Shown piece by piece: positions 41,325-50,784 of a stretch of 64,000 bases of DNA. This DNA comes from UBA6136 sp044350805. GTDB lineage: Bacteria; Pseudomonadota; Gammaproteobacteria; Methylococcales; Methylococcaceae. The notes below the pieces were generated by a model that did not search any database, was not told the origin of the DNA, and was given only the letters and a program-made list of their open reading frames with translations. The position numbers and the translations under genes are program-made. The number at the start of each line of letters is the position of its first letter. Position 1 is the stretch's first letter. The stretch covers positions 66,114 to 130,113 of the forward strand of contig JBILGU010000007.1 in the NCBI GenBank assembly GCA_044350805.1, in the 5' to 3' direction.

Positions 41325-42038
41325 ATGACCACTAAAAAAATATTATTACCTATTTTTATATCTTTCTTAATGGGTTGCAGTCAGGCAGGCCTGGATGGGT
41401 TTGATGGAAGATCTCTCATGGCGATTAGTTCCTCCATGCCGATAAGTTGTAAATTTGAGAAAATAAACAATCAAAACAAATTAAACGAAAATTCATTCTG
41501 GTATCTGTTTCGTAAAGAAAATCGTGTTGAATCAAGAGATGAGCGAACTCAGCAGGGTCAGATTTGGGAGAAGGATTCCAAAGGAAAAATTACCATGACC
41601 CACTTATTTTACAAGGAGAAAGTGGCCTTGGAGTATTCAAGTGGTGATCTGGCTGCAACAGGCAAAGATATTGATTGGAACAAGGTATGGTCTGTTATAA
41701 ATCCAGAAAAATTGCCGAAGGATTTTAGCTTGAATAAATCCGAAACTATAAAAGGTGTCAGGAGAATTTCATATAGCAGTCCGCTTGGCACCGTTGTGTG
41801 GCTTCCAGATTTATTGGTTCCAGCGGAAATTAGTGTTTCTGAAGAGGGCGGTTATTCAGAGCATTTGATTTTGAAGTCATGTGAGCCAATGCAAGTTGCC
41901 AAATTGGCGTATGGCCCCACAACAGACATAGAGCTAAGGCAATATAGACATCTTGATTTTAGTGATCTTGGTGATATGGAGACAGATCCCCAAGTGAAAA
42001 AAATAGAAGCTCTTATGGGAGGACATGAGCACCACTGA
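41325..42038 (+). CDS. Lipoprotein of unknown function
   Basis: A 237-aa lipoprotein with signal LLPIFISFLMGC (lipobox LMGC). The mature part is basic and beta-rich (FWYLFRKENRVESR, MTHLFYKEKVALEYSS) and ends with a His-rich tip GGHEHH. A/T-rich like the phosphatase before it, so the two probably arrived together, though a terminator separates them. The stop is 3 bases from the degraded ISL3 end. Function unknown. Confidence 0.7.
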   Translation: MTTKKILLPIFISFLMGCSQAGLDGFDGRSLMAISSSMPISCKFEKINNQNKLNENSFWYLFRKENRVESRDERTQQGQIWEKDSKGKITMTHLFYKEKVALEYSSGDLAATGKDIDWNKVWSVINPEKLPKDFSLNKSETIKGVRRISYSSPLGTVVWLPDLLVPAEISVSEEGGYSEHLILKSCEPMQVAKLAYGPTTDIELRQYRHLDFSDLGDMETDPQVKKIEALMGGHEHH

Positions 42039-42040
42039 AA

Positions 42041-42219
42041 GCTGCCCTTCGGTTTTAAGTGGGAATCAGAATAACCTGATGCTACTTCGGGCCAGCAGTG
42101 GGTTGATCCCGAGCACGGATTCAACTTCTTTCCTCACGACCGTGCTGAATCTCTCGGATTCTTGGATGCACAACAAGGTTCGTTTCGAGCTTAACGAAGA
42201 GGAGAGCGCCGAAAAATAA
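42041..42219 (+). mobile_element. Degraded end of a second, related ISL3 element
   Basis: From 42041 the sequence parallels the right end of the intact ISL3 copy read on its own strand: terminal repeat-like CTTCGGTTTTAAGTGG, then GGAATCAGAATAACCTGATG against GGAAATCAGAATAACTTGATG, then the start of the transposase. Codons from 42103 read IPSTDSTSFLTTVLNLSDSW against IPSMDSTSLFTAALDLQDPW of the intact copy. It is truncated after about 40 codons. It faces the intact element across the phosphatase and lipoprotein genes. Confidence 0.8.
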
Positions 42220-42307
42220 CTTACAAAACAGATGACCATTTAGGGGTTTTGGGGTTAACTGGAGAGCTACAATAACGGATGGCTAGACAGGCTTCTAGGC
42301 GTGGACT

Positions 42308-43306
42308 ATGAATAATTACTCTCCTGACCCTCTCCATGATCACGATCATGAGCCAGCAATAGAGCATGGTTCCAAGATCCGTCTAATGACGGCTTTGCTT
42401 CTGACCTTGGGTTTTGTGGTGTTTGAAGCGCTGGCAGGAATGCAAAGCCAGAGTCTCGCGCTTCTTTCGGACGCTGCGCACAATCTGACCGATGTCATTG
42501 CGCTGGGCATCAGTGGCTATGCTCTCCATCTTGCCGAAAAGCCGGCCCACGCGGGCAGAACCTATGGTTACCACCGGGGTGGCATTCTGGCGGCGCTATT
42601 CAATGCAGCAACTCTCCTCGTGCTGGCCATCGGCATAGGGTCCGAGGCCTGGTTTCGTTTTCAAACGCCCATGCCTGTGGCCTGGGAGACCCTGATCAGC
42701 GTCGGGAGTCTTGCGCTGCTCGTGAATGGCATCAGTGCCTGGCTGGTGGGGCATGGATCCCATGATGACCTTAACCTGAGGAGTGCCTTCCTCCACCTTC
42801 TGGGTGATGTCATGTCCAATTTGGGTGCCATCCTCGCTGGAATTGGGATTGGGGTGACCGGCAAACTCTGGCTCGATCCCCTCGTCAGTCTCCTGATTGC
42901 TGCACTGATTGTCTGGAACGCCTGGCTGATTGTCCGGGAAACGGTGGACATCCTGATGGAGGGTTCCCCCCGGGATGTGGGGGTCGAAGATGTCGGTCGG
43001 GTGCTCGCTAGCCACCCCAAGGTCATTGGCATTCATGATCTCCATGTGTGGAGTCTTTCGAGGAGCCTCCGGTTTCTCTCGGTCCATGTCGAGGTCGAGG
43101 ATCTGCCAGTGAGTCAGACCGATGCCATTCGTCACGAATTATCCCTGAAGGTCCTTGAGCTTTTTAGAATCACCCATGCGACCTTTCAGTTCGAGTCCGA
43201 ACCGGCCTGTCATCGAAGGCTCTATTGTGATGTGTCCAAGGGCCCCAAACACAAGACCCAAGATCAGGTCAGCAGCGACCCTGGCGCACCGCCGCTCAAG
43301 TCTTGA
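42308..43306 (+). CDS. Cation diffusion facilitator (CzcD/ZitB type)
   Basis: A 332-aa metal-ion/proton antiporter. Starts with a His-rich loop (LHDHDHEPAIEHG), then six membrane segments with the metal-binding HN..D motif in LLSDAAHNLTDVIALG and the matching HLLGDVMSNLGAI, and a cytoplasmic C-terminal domain. Zn, Co, Cd or Fe are possible. It is convergent with the RND gene by 11 bases. It probably belongs with the czcA/B-like genes as a metal-resistance cluster. Confidence 0.9.
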   Translation: MNNYSPDPLHDHDHEPAIEHGSKIRLMTALLLTLGFVVFEALAGMQSQSLALLSDAAHNLTDVIALGISGYALHLAEKPAHAGRTYGYHRGGILAALFNAATLLVLAIGIGSEAWFRFQTPMPVAWETLISVGSLALLVNGISAWLVGHGSHDDLNLRSAFLHLLGDVMSNLGAILAGIGIGVTGKLWLDPLVSLLIAALIVWNAWLIVRETVDILMEGSPRDVGVEDVGRVLASHPKVIGIHDLHVWSLSRSLRFLSVHVEVEDLPVSQTDAIRHELSLKVLELFRITHATFQFESEPACHRRLYCDVSKGPKHKTQDQVSSDPGAPPLKS

Positions 43307-46300
43307 TTTTTCTAAAGTCGCCAAAGCGCGCAAACAAGACGGGGAGCGAGACCAACGATAGCAATGTCGAAGTCAGAAGGCCCCCAATGATGACGGCAGC
43401 CATGGGGCCCATGATCTCACGGCCCGGATTGTCACTGTCCACGGCAATGGGCAAGAGCGCCAGACCTGTCACCAGGGCGGTCATCAAGATGGATGGCAGA
43501 CGCTGAAGGGCACCATGGAATGCCGTATCCATGTTCCATCCCCATCCTTCCTGTTCGGTCAGGTGTCGATAGTGCGAGACCAGCATGATCGTGTTTCGGA
43601 TCGTGATCCCGAACAAGGTCACAAACCCGACCATGGAGCCTACCGAGAGGCTGCTTCCTGAAAGAAAAGCCGCTCCGACGCCTCCGGCAAGTGAAAACGG
43701 CAAATTGACCAAAGTCAGGAGAAGGTTTCGAGCGTTACCAATCGCAATACCCATCAGAATGAGCACCCCGACGCCTGCCAAAAGGGCATGAAGAACCAGG
43801 CGATCCCGTGCCTCGGATTGGGCGATTGCGGCTCCGGTAAATTCAGGTGTCACGCCTTCCGGAAACTGAATGGTCTTCAGGGTCCTCTCACGCAGTTCCT
43901 GCATGAAGGAGTCGAGATCCCGCCCCTCTACATTGGCTGTGACCGTCTGAACCCGCTGGCCCTGTCGGTGGAGAATGTTATAGCGGCCACTGCTTTGGGT
44001 GAATTCTGCTAATTGCCCGAGCTCAAGGTATTGCCCTTCGGGTGTTCGAATGGGGAGCTCCTGCAACCCGGTCAGCTCTTCGCGTTGTTCTGGCGGCAGA
44101 ATGACCGAGACATCATAGGCCCGGTTTTCAAGATAATAGGTTCCGACTGTTTGCCCTTTCAGTGCGCTCTGAATGATCTGGGCCACTTCCAGTGGGCGGA
44201 TCCCGGCGCTGGCAAGACTTGGAAGATCCAGGCGGACATCCAGGAGCGGCGTTCCGGGCGGTGATCTCAGTTGCACATCGGTTGCTCCCTCGACAGTGCG
44301 AATGAGAGCGGCCAACTCTAAGGCAACATCATCCAGCGCCAGAAGATCATGCCCATAGAGATTAATGACAACCGGCGAGGTATAGCCCGAAATGGTCTCC
44401 TCGACGCGTTCGGTCAGGAAGGTATTCGCCTCGGAAAGAATCCCGGGAAAGTCATCGAGAACGCCTCGAATTTTCTCAAGCACTGCCGCCTGACCATGGC
44501 CTGAAAGCTCTTTGAGTCGGACTTCATATTCACTGTAATGGCTGCCGTAGGTATCCGCCCCTCGCTCGGCTCTTCCTGCCCATTGAGAGGCTGAGTCAAC
44601 GCCATCGATCTTGAGGAATTCTCTGACCAACCGGCTGCCTTCACGCAGCGTTTCACCCAAAGCGGTCCCGGGAAGGCTGGTGGTGTGAATGATGTAGTGA
44701 CCCTCGCGCAGCTTCGGAAGGAAATCACCGCCCAAAAGCGGTATCAGAGCGAGAAGGCTCAAGGATGCCATCAGGGGAAGCCAGAGGGAGCTCAGGGGTT
44801 GATTCCCTGCCCAGGTCAGGACTTTCCGGTAAGGAGCCTGCAGGGCTTGGATCAAGGGTGGCGTGTCTCGGGTATCGACATCCTCGATTGCGCCTTGATG
44901 GCGACGGGCGATCGGAAGATAGCAGAGGGCCGGCGTGACGGTCAGTGCGACGAGCAGCGATGCCAGAATCGCAACAATGTAGGCGTAACCCAGGGGAGCA
45001 AAAAGACGGCCTGCAACCCCGCCGAGCGTCAGTAGCGGAATGAAAACGATGGCCACAATAAAGCTCGCATAGGCGACCGAGCTTCGAACCTCCATGGACG
45101 CTTCAAAGACCACTCGAAGGGTTGAGCGTGGGGTGTCCCGAATACGATTTTCCCGAAGACGCCTGAAAATGTTTTCGGTATCAATAATGGCATCGTCCAC
45201 GACCTCCCCAAGCGCAATGGCCAGCCCCCCCAGAACCATGATGTTCAGTTTCACGCCAAGGCTGATCAGGACGACGACAGCCCCCAGGAGAGATAGGGGA
45301 ATCGCGAGTGTTGGAATCATCGCAATGCGAAGATCGTAAAGAAACGCATAAAGAACCAGAACCACAAGGCCTGCGCCGAGGAGGAGATGGCCCGAAAGGT
45401 TGCCAAGAGACCGTTCAATGTAGTCCGCAGGCCTGAAAAGGTGAGGGAAAAATTCAATGCCCTGCCGGAGGAAGAGGACTTTGAAGTCGTCCAAAACCAT
45501 TTCCACCGCATGGGAGACACTTAGGGTATTTGCGCCATACTGGCCGATGATCATCAGGACAATCGCAGGCTCCCCGGCGATTTCGGCAGCTCCGATAGGG
45601 GGTCTGGGTGCCGAGGTGACTTCCGCCACTTCACCCAGAAAAATGTGCCGCCCTTCCTGGCGTTTGACGACGATTTCCTTGAGCGTCTCAGGGGTGTTGG
45701 GGAGTCCCGTGACATTTAAGGCGATCCGCTGATTTGCATTTTCAAGGAAGCCTGCACCTGGCATACCCGTCGCCTGTCCTGCGGCCTCAAGCAGATCCTG
45801 AATGGACAGGCCATATTGCCTGAGACGCTCGATTTTGGGCTGGATCTGCAGTTGCCGGACTTCGCCCCCGAAGACATTGACATCGGCGACACCAGGCACC
45901 GCCAGTAGGCGAGGCGTCAGGCTCCAGTCCACGAGGTCCCGAAGCTCCATGAGCGATCGCTCCGAGGAACGAAGCCCCAGGGTCATGATGGTGGCAGAGG
46001 AAGAGGAAAGGGGCACCATGACCGGGGCGCTGGAGCCTTGCGGGAGTTCACTGTTGATGGTGGTCAATCGCTCGCTGACCATCTGGCGATTCCTATAAAT
46101 GTCCGTGCCATCCCGAAAGACGGCCGTCACGATGGAAAGTCCCTGGATGGACTCAGATCGGAGGGATCCAAGACCAATCAGGCCTGAGAGGGACTTTTCG
46201 ATCTTTTGAGTGACCAGGGTCTCCGTCTGTTCTGAGGTCAGGCCGAAGGCCTCGGTCTGAATGATGACCCTGGGCGCCGAAAATTCCGGAAAAATATCGA

Positions 46301-46406
46301 GTCCCGCGTGCATCATTTGGAAGCTGGCGTAGCCCATCAACATCACCGCAAGAGCGACAATGACGCTGGCATGATGAACGGAAAAGCGAATGACGGCTCT
46401 GAGCAT
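43296..46406 (-). CDS. Heavy-metal RND efflux transporter (CzcA/CusA family)
   Basis: A 1036-aa HME-type RND pump with 12 membrane segments and two large periplasmic loops. Opens RAVIRFSVHHASVIVALAVM; DIFPEFSAPRVIIQTEA and the fourth-helix motif with acidic residues (GGLAIALGEVVDDAIIDTEN) are the HME signature. Metal specificity (Zn/Co/Cd versus Cu/Ag) is not settled by eye; no Met-cluster of the CusA kind is obvious. It follows the membrane fusion protein gene on the same strand. Confidence 0.93.
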   Translation of the reverse strand: MLRAVIRFSVHHASVIVALAVMLMGYASFQMMHAGLDIFPEFSAPRVIIQTEAFGLTSEQTETLVTQKIEKSLSGLIGLGSLRSESIQGLSIVTAVFRDGTDIYRNRQMVSERLTTINSELPQGSSAPVMVPLSSSSATIMTLGLRSSERSLMELRDLVDWSLTPRLLAVPGVADVNVFGGEVRQLQIQPKIERLRQYGLSIQDLLEAAGQATGMPGAGFLENANQRIALNVTGLPNTPETLKEIVVKRQEGRHIFLGEVAEVTSAPRPPIGAAEIAGEPAIVLMIIGQYGANTLSVSHAVEMVLDDFKVLFLRQGIEFFPHLFRPADYIERSLGNLSGHLLLGAGLVVLVLYAFLYDLRIAMIPTLAIPLSLLGAVVVLISLGVKLNIMVLGGLAIALGEVVDDAIIDTENIFRRLRENRIRDTPRSTLRVVFEASMEVRSSVAYASFIVAIVFIPLLTLGGVAGRLFAPLGYAYIVAILASLLVALTVTPALCYLPIARRHQGAIEDVDTRDTPPLIQALQAPYRKVLTWAGNQPLSSLWLPLMASLSLLALIPLLGGDFLPKLREGHYIIHTTSLPGTALGETLREGSRLVREFLKIDGVDSASQWAGRAERGADTYGSHYSEYEVRLKELSGHGQAAVLEKIRGVLDDFPGILSEANTFLTERVEETISGYTSPVVINLYGHDLLALDDVALELAALIRTVEGATDVQLRSPPGTPLLDVRLDLPSLASAGIRPLEVAQIIQSALKGQTVGTYYLENRAYDVSVILPPEQREELTGLQELPIRTPEGQYLELGQLAEFTQSSGRYNILHRQGQRVQTVTANVEGRDLDSFMQELRERTLKTIQFPEGVTPEFTGAAIAQSEARDRLVLHALLAGVGVLILMGIAIGNARNLLLTLVNLPFSLAGGVGAAFLSGSSLSVGSMVGFVTLFGITIRNTIMLVSHYRHLTEQEGWGWNMDTAFHGALQRLPSILMTALVTGLALLPIAVDSDNPGREIMGPMAAVIIGGLLTSTLLSLVSLPVLFARFGDFRKIKT

Positions 46407-46460
46407 CCCGAAACTTAGGCTGGGGTGATTGAATCCATTGGAGCCTCTGCCGGCAAGGCG

Positions 46461-47498
46461 CTATTCCTTGTCATCATCTTCGGCGGGAATTCGATTTCTG
46501 AATTCCTCAGCCAGCAGCGTCTGCGCACCGACGCTCACGACAGGAATACCCGACGCCACCCCGGAGACGATGGTGGTGTGATTGCCGGCGTTGGAAACCT
46601 GCTCGACCGGCATGCGTTCAAAGTGCCCCGGGGTCTTCTCCAGGTAGATCCAGGACCGTCCCCCGTGCCAGACCAAAGCGCTCGCGGGCACCTCAACTCC
46701 CTCTATCAGGGCAGCATCGGATACCCAAGCATGAATGCGCATGCCGGCTCTGAGGGTATCGCCAGCCGCAGAGAGAAACCAACCCTCGCCCTGAACCAGT
46801 TCATCGGTCTGGGGCGCCGGCGAAATGATTTGGGTGGCCACGCTGACCGATCGATCAAAGTGTCTGCCTACCCTGATTTGGCTTTGGTTCGGATTAAGGC
46901 TTTTGCCCTTGGGCAGAATCACCTCAATCAGTGAAAGTCGATGCTGAAGATAGGACTCCAGGGGCTTCAGGTTCTCTTGAAGGGCAAGACTGGCCAAAGC
47001 TTGCCCCCAGCGATAGCGGGCTTCGTAGCGGATGGACTGTTCCTGAAGGCTGGCAGCTTCTTGCCGCGCCTGATCTGCCTGCCACTGGGTTTCGACCTGA
47101 AGCAGTTCTCTGGAGGGAACGACCTTGGCGTCATAAAGCGCCTTGATACGAGATCGGTTTTTGACCGAAAGAGCGAGATTTGCATTCAGCACATCCAGAT
47201 TCGCCTTGGCCTCGCGGTGGCGGGCTCGAAGATCAAGGAGGTTCTGAATATTGATGACACGCCCAAACGAGGTGTACTCCTGATTCTGAATCACGGCTTT
47301 GGGGGTGATCGAAATCAAGCCAGAAAGGGCTAGCTGCTGGGGCGTCAAGACAACCCCCTGCCCGACTTTAGGAGGGGTGCTCGCTGCTTTTTGCACTTGA
47401 GAGGTTGCGCTGTCGTCTGGCTCATCTGAGGGATTGGCAAGCACAGCACCCCAAGACGTCGTCAACGCGATCAGGAGCGTGAGGGAAATGAGCTTCAC
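46461..47498 (-). CDS. RND membrane fusion protein (CzcB/HlyD-like)
   Basis: A 345-aa periplasmic adaptor with a signal peptide (LISLTLLIALTTSWGAVLA). A long coiled-coil hairpin occupies about residues 90-170 (REAKANLDVLNANLALSVKN and QWQADQARQEAASLQEQ), with barrel-domain beta strands after it. It would join the RND pump to an outer-membrane channel. No CzcC/TolC gene is next to it, so the channel must come from elsewhere. Confidence 0.85.
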   Translation of the reverse strand: MKLISLTLLIALTTSWGAVLANPSDEPDDSATSQVQKAASTPPKVGQGVVLTPQQLALSGLISITPKAVIQNQEYTSFGRVINIQNLLDLRARHREAKANLDVLNANLALSVKNRSRIKALYDAKVVPSRELLQVETQWQADQARQEAASLQEQSIRYEARYRWGQALASLALQENLKPLESYLQHRLSLIEVILPKGKSLNPNQSQIRVGRHFDRSVSVATQIISPAPQTDELVQGEGWFLSAAGDTLRAGMRIHAWVSDAALIEGVEVPASALVWHGGRSWIYLEKTPGHFERMPVEQVSNAGNHTTIVSGVASGIPVVSVGAQTLLAEEFRNRIPAEDDDKE

Positions 47499-47557
47499 GG
47501 TCGGTATGCGCCTCTATTCTGGATTTTTGAGTATACCTGAGCTTGCCGGAAGGCTTT

Positions 47558-48790
47558 TTAGGAAGGTTTTCCTTTGACCCATTGCGCAGCGGCAAGACCG
47601 GACTTTCTGCCAGTCGCAAGCGACGCGGTCAGCAGATAGCCTCCAGTGGGTGCGTCCCAGTCCAACATTTCGCCGGCGAGGAAAAGTCCGGGATGAGAGG
47701 TCACCATCAGGTTCTCATCGAGCGCCTCAAGGGCAACGCCGCCTGCGCTACTGATGGCTTCGGTGATGGGGAATGCGGGGCCCAGTCGAAGGGGCAGAGC
47801 CTTAATCCTTGCGGCGAGCTGCTCTAACTTCAGGGTTGGATCGGTTTCGCGAAGGAGAGCGATCTTGACGTCTGATAGTCCCGCGTTTTTTCTAAGATGC
47901 GTGCTCAGAGAGGATTTTCCTCGCTTTGCGCTGAGGTCGTTCTCCAGTCGCTCCATGGATCGGTCGGGGGTGAGATCGATCCGAAGATCGACAAAGCCTT
48001 GGGCTTTGATGCGAGCGCGAAGTGGGGCAGAGAGTGAATAGATCAGCCCCCCCTCAAGACCCCTTTCGGTGATCATGAGCTCGCCGCGCAGAGCTTTTGG
48101 GGCTTCATGGTCCTTGATTCCGACCTCGACCGTCTTGACGGGTGTTCCCGCAAAGCGATGCGAAAAGGCTTCTGACCAGATGCAGGTGAAGCCTGAATTG
48201 GAGGCCTCCAGTGGGATCACCGGAATGCCGTGATTCTCCAGAAGCCCAACCCATTGGCCATCTGATCCCAGATGGGGCCAGCTGCCTCCCCCTAATGCCA
48301 ATACAGTGGCCTGCGCCTTGAATCCATGGGTTGCCCCGGGACTTGCCATGACCAGGTCACCCCTATCGTTCCATCCTTGCCATCGGTGTCTTGGGTGAAA
48401 GTGGACGCCTTGCTCCTTCAGACGCCGAATCCATGCGCGAAGAAGCGGTGCCGCCTTCATGGCGGTGGGGAAAACGCGTTGTGACGAGCCAATGAAGGTC
48501 TCTATTCCCAGATCAAGCGCCCACTGCCGAAGCTGTTCAGGACCAAAGTCCTTCAGCAAAGAAGTCAGCTGCGGAGCTTTATCGCCATAGCGACAAATGA
48601 AGGCATCCAAGGGCTCGGCATGGGTGAGATTCAATCCGCCCTTTCCGGCCAGGAGGAATTTGCGGCCCACCGATGGCATGGCGTCAAAGAGGTCGACTGT
48701 CATGCCCTGAGCGGCGGCCGCTTCGGCCGCCATCAGGCCCGCGGGTCCCCCGCCAACGACGGCAATTTGAGTGGGACGGGACTCTGACAT
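47558..48790 (-). CDS. FAD-dependent oxidoreductase, BaiN/HI0933 family
   Basis: A 410-aa flavoprotein. Dinucleotide-binding motif AVVGGGPAGLMAAEAAAAQ at the N-terminus, GRKFLLAGKGGLNLT and the late LFLAGEMLDWDAPTGGYLL, all diagnostic for the family. Relatives are annotated as putative NAD(P)/FAD-dependent dehydrogenases; substrate unknown. It lies between the metal-efflux genes and rhlE on the same strand. Confidence 0.9.
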   Translation of the reverse strand: MSESRPTQIAVVGGGPAGLMAAEAAAAQGMTVDLFDAMPSVGRKFLLAGKGGLNLTHAEPLDAFICRYGDKAPQLTSLLKDFGPEQLRQWALDLGIETFIGSSQRVFPTAMKAAPLLRAWIRRLKEQGVHFHPRHRWQGWNDRGDLVMASPGATHGFKAQATVLALGGGSWPHLGSDGQWVGLLENHGIPVIPLEASNSGFTCIWSEAFSHRFAGTPVKTVEVGIKDHEAPKALRGELMITERGLEGGLIYSLSAPLRARIKAQGFVDLRIDLTPDRSMERLENDLSAKRGKSSLSTHLRKNAGLSDVKIALLRETDPTLKLEQLAARIKALPLRLGPAFPITEAISSAGGVALEALDENLMVTSHPGLFLAGEMLDWDAPTGGYLLTASLATGRKSGLAAAQWVKGKPS

Positions 48791-48811
48791 GCGCCTTCAG
48801 CAGAAAGACGT

Positions 48812-50059
48812 TTAGCCCCGAGGGGCGGAGCGCCTCCGCGCATGCCCGGCTGCGGGTTGGCCGCCAGGACGGCGAGGATTTTTCGGGCCAGGGCGGGGTT
48901 TTCTGGGGGCTTCGGGCAAAGGTTCTGCAGCCTTCAAGCCTTCCGGTGCATGGCCGCGGATGAGCTTTCTTCCGAGCAGTCGCTCAATGTCGTGGAGTCT
49001 GGCCGATTCGTCGGATGAAACCAGAGAAATGGCAAGGCCACCGGCGCCGGCTCGACCCGTTCGACCGATTCGATGGACGTAGTCGGCCGGGACATCCGGC
49101 AGCTCGTAATTAACCACATGCGGGAGTTCAGGAATGTCGAGACCCCGTGCAGCGATGTCTGTCGCTACAAGGACCTGAACCCGGTTTTCTTTGAAGTCCT
49201 GAAGGGCTCGAGTCCTTGCGGTCTGGCTCTTGTTGCCATGGATGACGCCGACCTGAAAGCCATCGCGCTCCAGTTGCTGAGCCAGACGGTTGGCGCCGTG
49301 TTTGGTCCGGGTAAAGACCAGCGTTTGTCCCCAAAGTCCAGTCGTGATCAAGTGGATCAAAAGGGACTTCTTGTGATCCTTCTGCACGATGTAGGCTTGT
49401 TGCTCGACGCGTTCTGCAGGCGCATTCCGGGGTGCAACTTCGATGCTCTGGGGGTTCTTAAGAAGAGAGGCCGCAAGTTCCCGGATGTCTTTTGAGAAGG
49501 TCGCCGAGAACAGGAGTGACTGACGTGTTCTCGGGGTCAATGACAGAATTTTTCGAATGTCACGGATAAAACCCATGTCCAGCATGCGGTCAGCTTCATC
49601 CAAGACAACGATTTCAATGCTATTGAGCTGGATTTCTCCTTGGGAGTGGAGATCGAGCAATCGTCCGGGGGTTGCAACCACAATGTCGGGGCGGCGCCTC
49701 AGGGCATCGATTTGAGGCCGAAGCCCCACCCCACCGAAGAGAACCGCCTGGGTAATGGGGGTCTGAGAGCCATAGGTATGAATGCTTTCGCTAACCTGTG
49801 CGGCCAGTTCCCGGGTCGGGACAACGACCAGAACCGATGGGCCACTGGTCGGTCGGGACTTTCGAGTCAAGAGCCGCTGAAGAATCGGCAGCGTAAAGGC
49901 AGCGGTCTTGCCCGTGCCAGTTTGAGCTGCGGCCAGAAGATCGTGGCCTTCCAGAATGCTCGGAATGGCTTTTTCCTGAATGGGCGTCGGAGTCTCGTAG
50001 CCTTTGTTGGACAGAGCATCGATCAGGCAGGGATCAAGGCCCAGGGAAGAAAATTTCAT
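48812..50059 (-). CDS. rhlE: DEAD-box RNA helicase RhlE
   Basis: A 415-aa helicase. Q motif FSSLGLDPCLIDAL..TPTPIQ, Walker A AAQTGTGKTAA, DEAD in VVLDEADRMLDMGF, SAT motif, and HRIGRTGRAG. The C-terminal tail is Pro/Gly/Arg-rich (PRKPRPGPKNPRRPGG), as in RhlE proteins, and binds RNA. It helps ribosome assembly and mRNA turnover. The start at 50059 gives the usual MKFSSLGLDP N-terminus; a longer reading to 50179 is not supported. Confidence 0.93.
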   Translation of the reverse strand: MKFSSLGLDPCLIDALSNKGYETPTPIQEKAIPSILEGHDLLAAAQTGTGKTAAFTLPILQRLLTRKSRPTSGPSVLVVVPTRELAAQVSESIHTYGSQTPITQAVLFGGVGLRPQIDALRRRPDIVVATPGRLLDLHSQGEIQLNSIEIVVLDEADRMLDMGFIRDIRKILSLTPRTRQSLLFSATFSKDIRELAASLLKNPQSIEVAPRNAPAERVEQQAYIVQKDHKKSLLIHLITTGLWGQTLVFTRTKHGANRLAQQLERDGFQVGVIHGNKSQTARTRALQDFKENRVQVLVATDIAARGLDIPELPHVVNYELPDVPADYVHRIGRTGRAGAGGLAISLVSSDESARLHDIERLLGRKLIRGHAPEGLKAAEPLPEAPRKPRPGPKNPRRPGGQPAAGHARRRSAPRG

Positions 50060-50278
50060 GTATTGGAGGTCCTGTACTCCCAAAGTGAGCTGTGCCCGCT
50101 TAAGAGGAGTTTCTGAATGGAGTTGGGCGAGAAGAGTGCACATGGCCCCTCGAGGGTTTCTCGCGGTAAAAACTGCCATCAGGCCGAGACCTTGGGGGTC
50201 AATCGGTCTGACGACGTGGCTTAGTCAGATGACGGCAATCCCTGGGATCCCTCGATCCCGGGCGATTAAGCCATGGGT

Positions 50279-50710
50279 TTATTTTGACGGCTGTGAAGTT
50301 CCAGGAATTACCGGGAAGCAGGATTCGGCCGCCTTCTTGGCGCCCTTCAGCCGGTCACGTAGTTCCTTGGATTTTGGCGGATCGCGGAATTCTCCACCCT
50401 TGTCGCCTGGGGTGTCGAACATATAAGTAAAGGTCAGGGATTCGGAGTAATCCTGAAAATTGATCAGGCCAGCGATCCGGTCGATGGCGCAGACGCAATG
50501 GTACATGTTATCAAGATTACTGCCTCCGTGCTCGGCCATGCATTGCATGACATATTCAACGCGCGCTTGCGTTGGAAAGTCATTGATGAGCTGTGGTGGC
50601 TCTTTTGGGGCGACTTCGGCCTTCTTGTTCTTGGCAGCCCATGCTGAATTCGACAAAGCGATCGGCAGGATGAAGAGGAGGGCGAGGTGGCGGAGAGACA
50701 CTTTTTTCAT
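50279..50710 (-). CDS. Exported protein of unknown function
   Basis: A 143-aa protein with a signal peptide (LALLFILPIALSNSAWA). The mature part opens with a basic linker, then PTQARVEYVMQCMAEHGG and MYHCVCAIDRIAGLI, with four cysteines forming a probable compact disulfide- or metal-linked domain (Cys in QCMAEHGG and YHCVCA). The conserved core (VEYVMQCMxxHGG, YHCVCAID) is recognisable but I cannot name the family or function. Confidence 0.65.
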   Translation of the reverse strand: MKKVSLRHLALLFILPIALSNSAWAAKNKKAEVAPKEPPQLINDFPTQARVEYVMQCMAEHGGSNLDNMYHCVCAIDRIAGLINFQDYSESLTFTYMFDTPGDKGGEFRDPPKSKELRDRLKGAKKAAESCFPVIPGTSQPSK

Positions 50711-50784
50711 GGGTTCTTTGCGATCAGATGAATCTTGTTGAATGATAATCGACCTGAGGGTCGCAGGGAATCAGCAGCAGCGTC

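Noticed and set aside
42025..42219. Independent 64-residue gene
   Set aside because: From 42103 its codons match the N-terminus of the ISL3 transposase, and the DNA before it matches the ISL3 end; it is a remnant.
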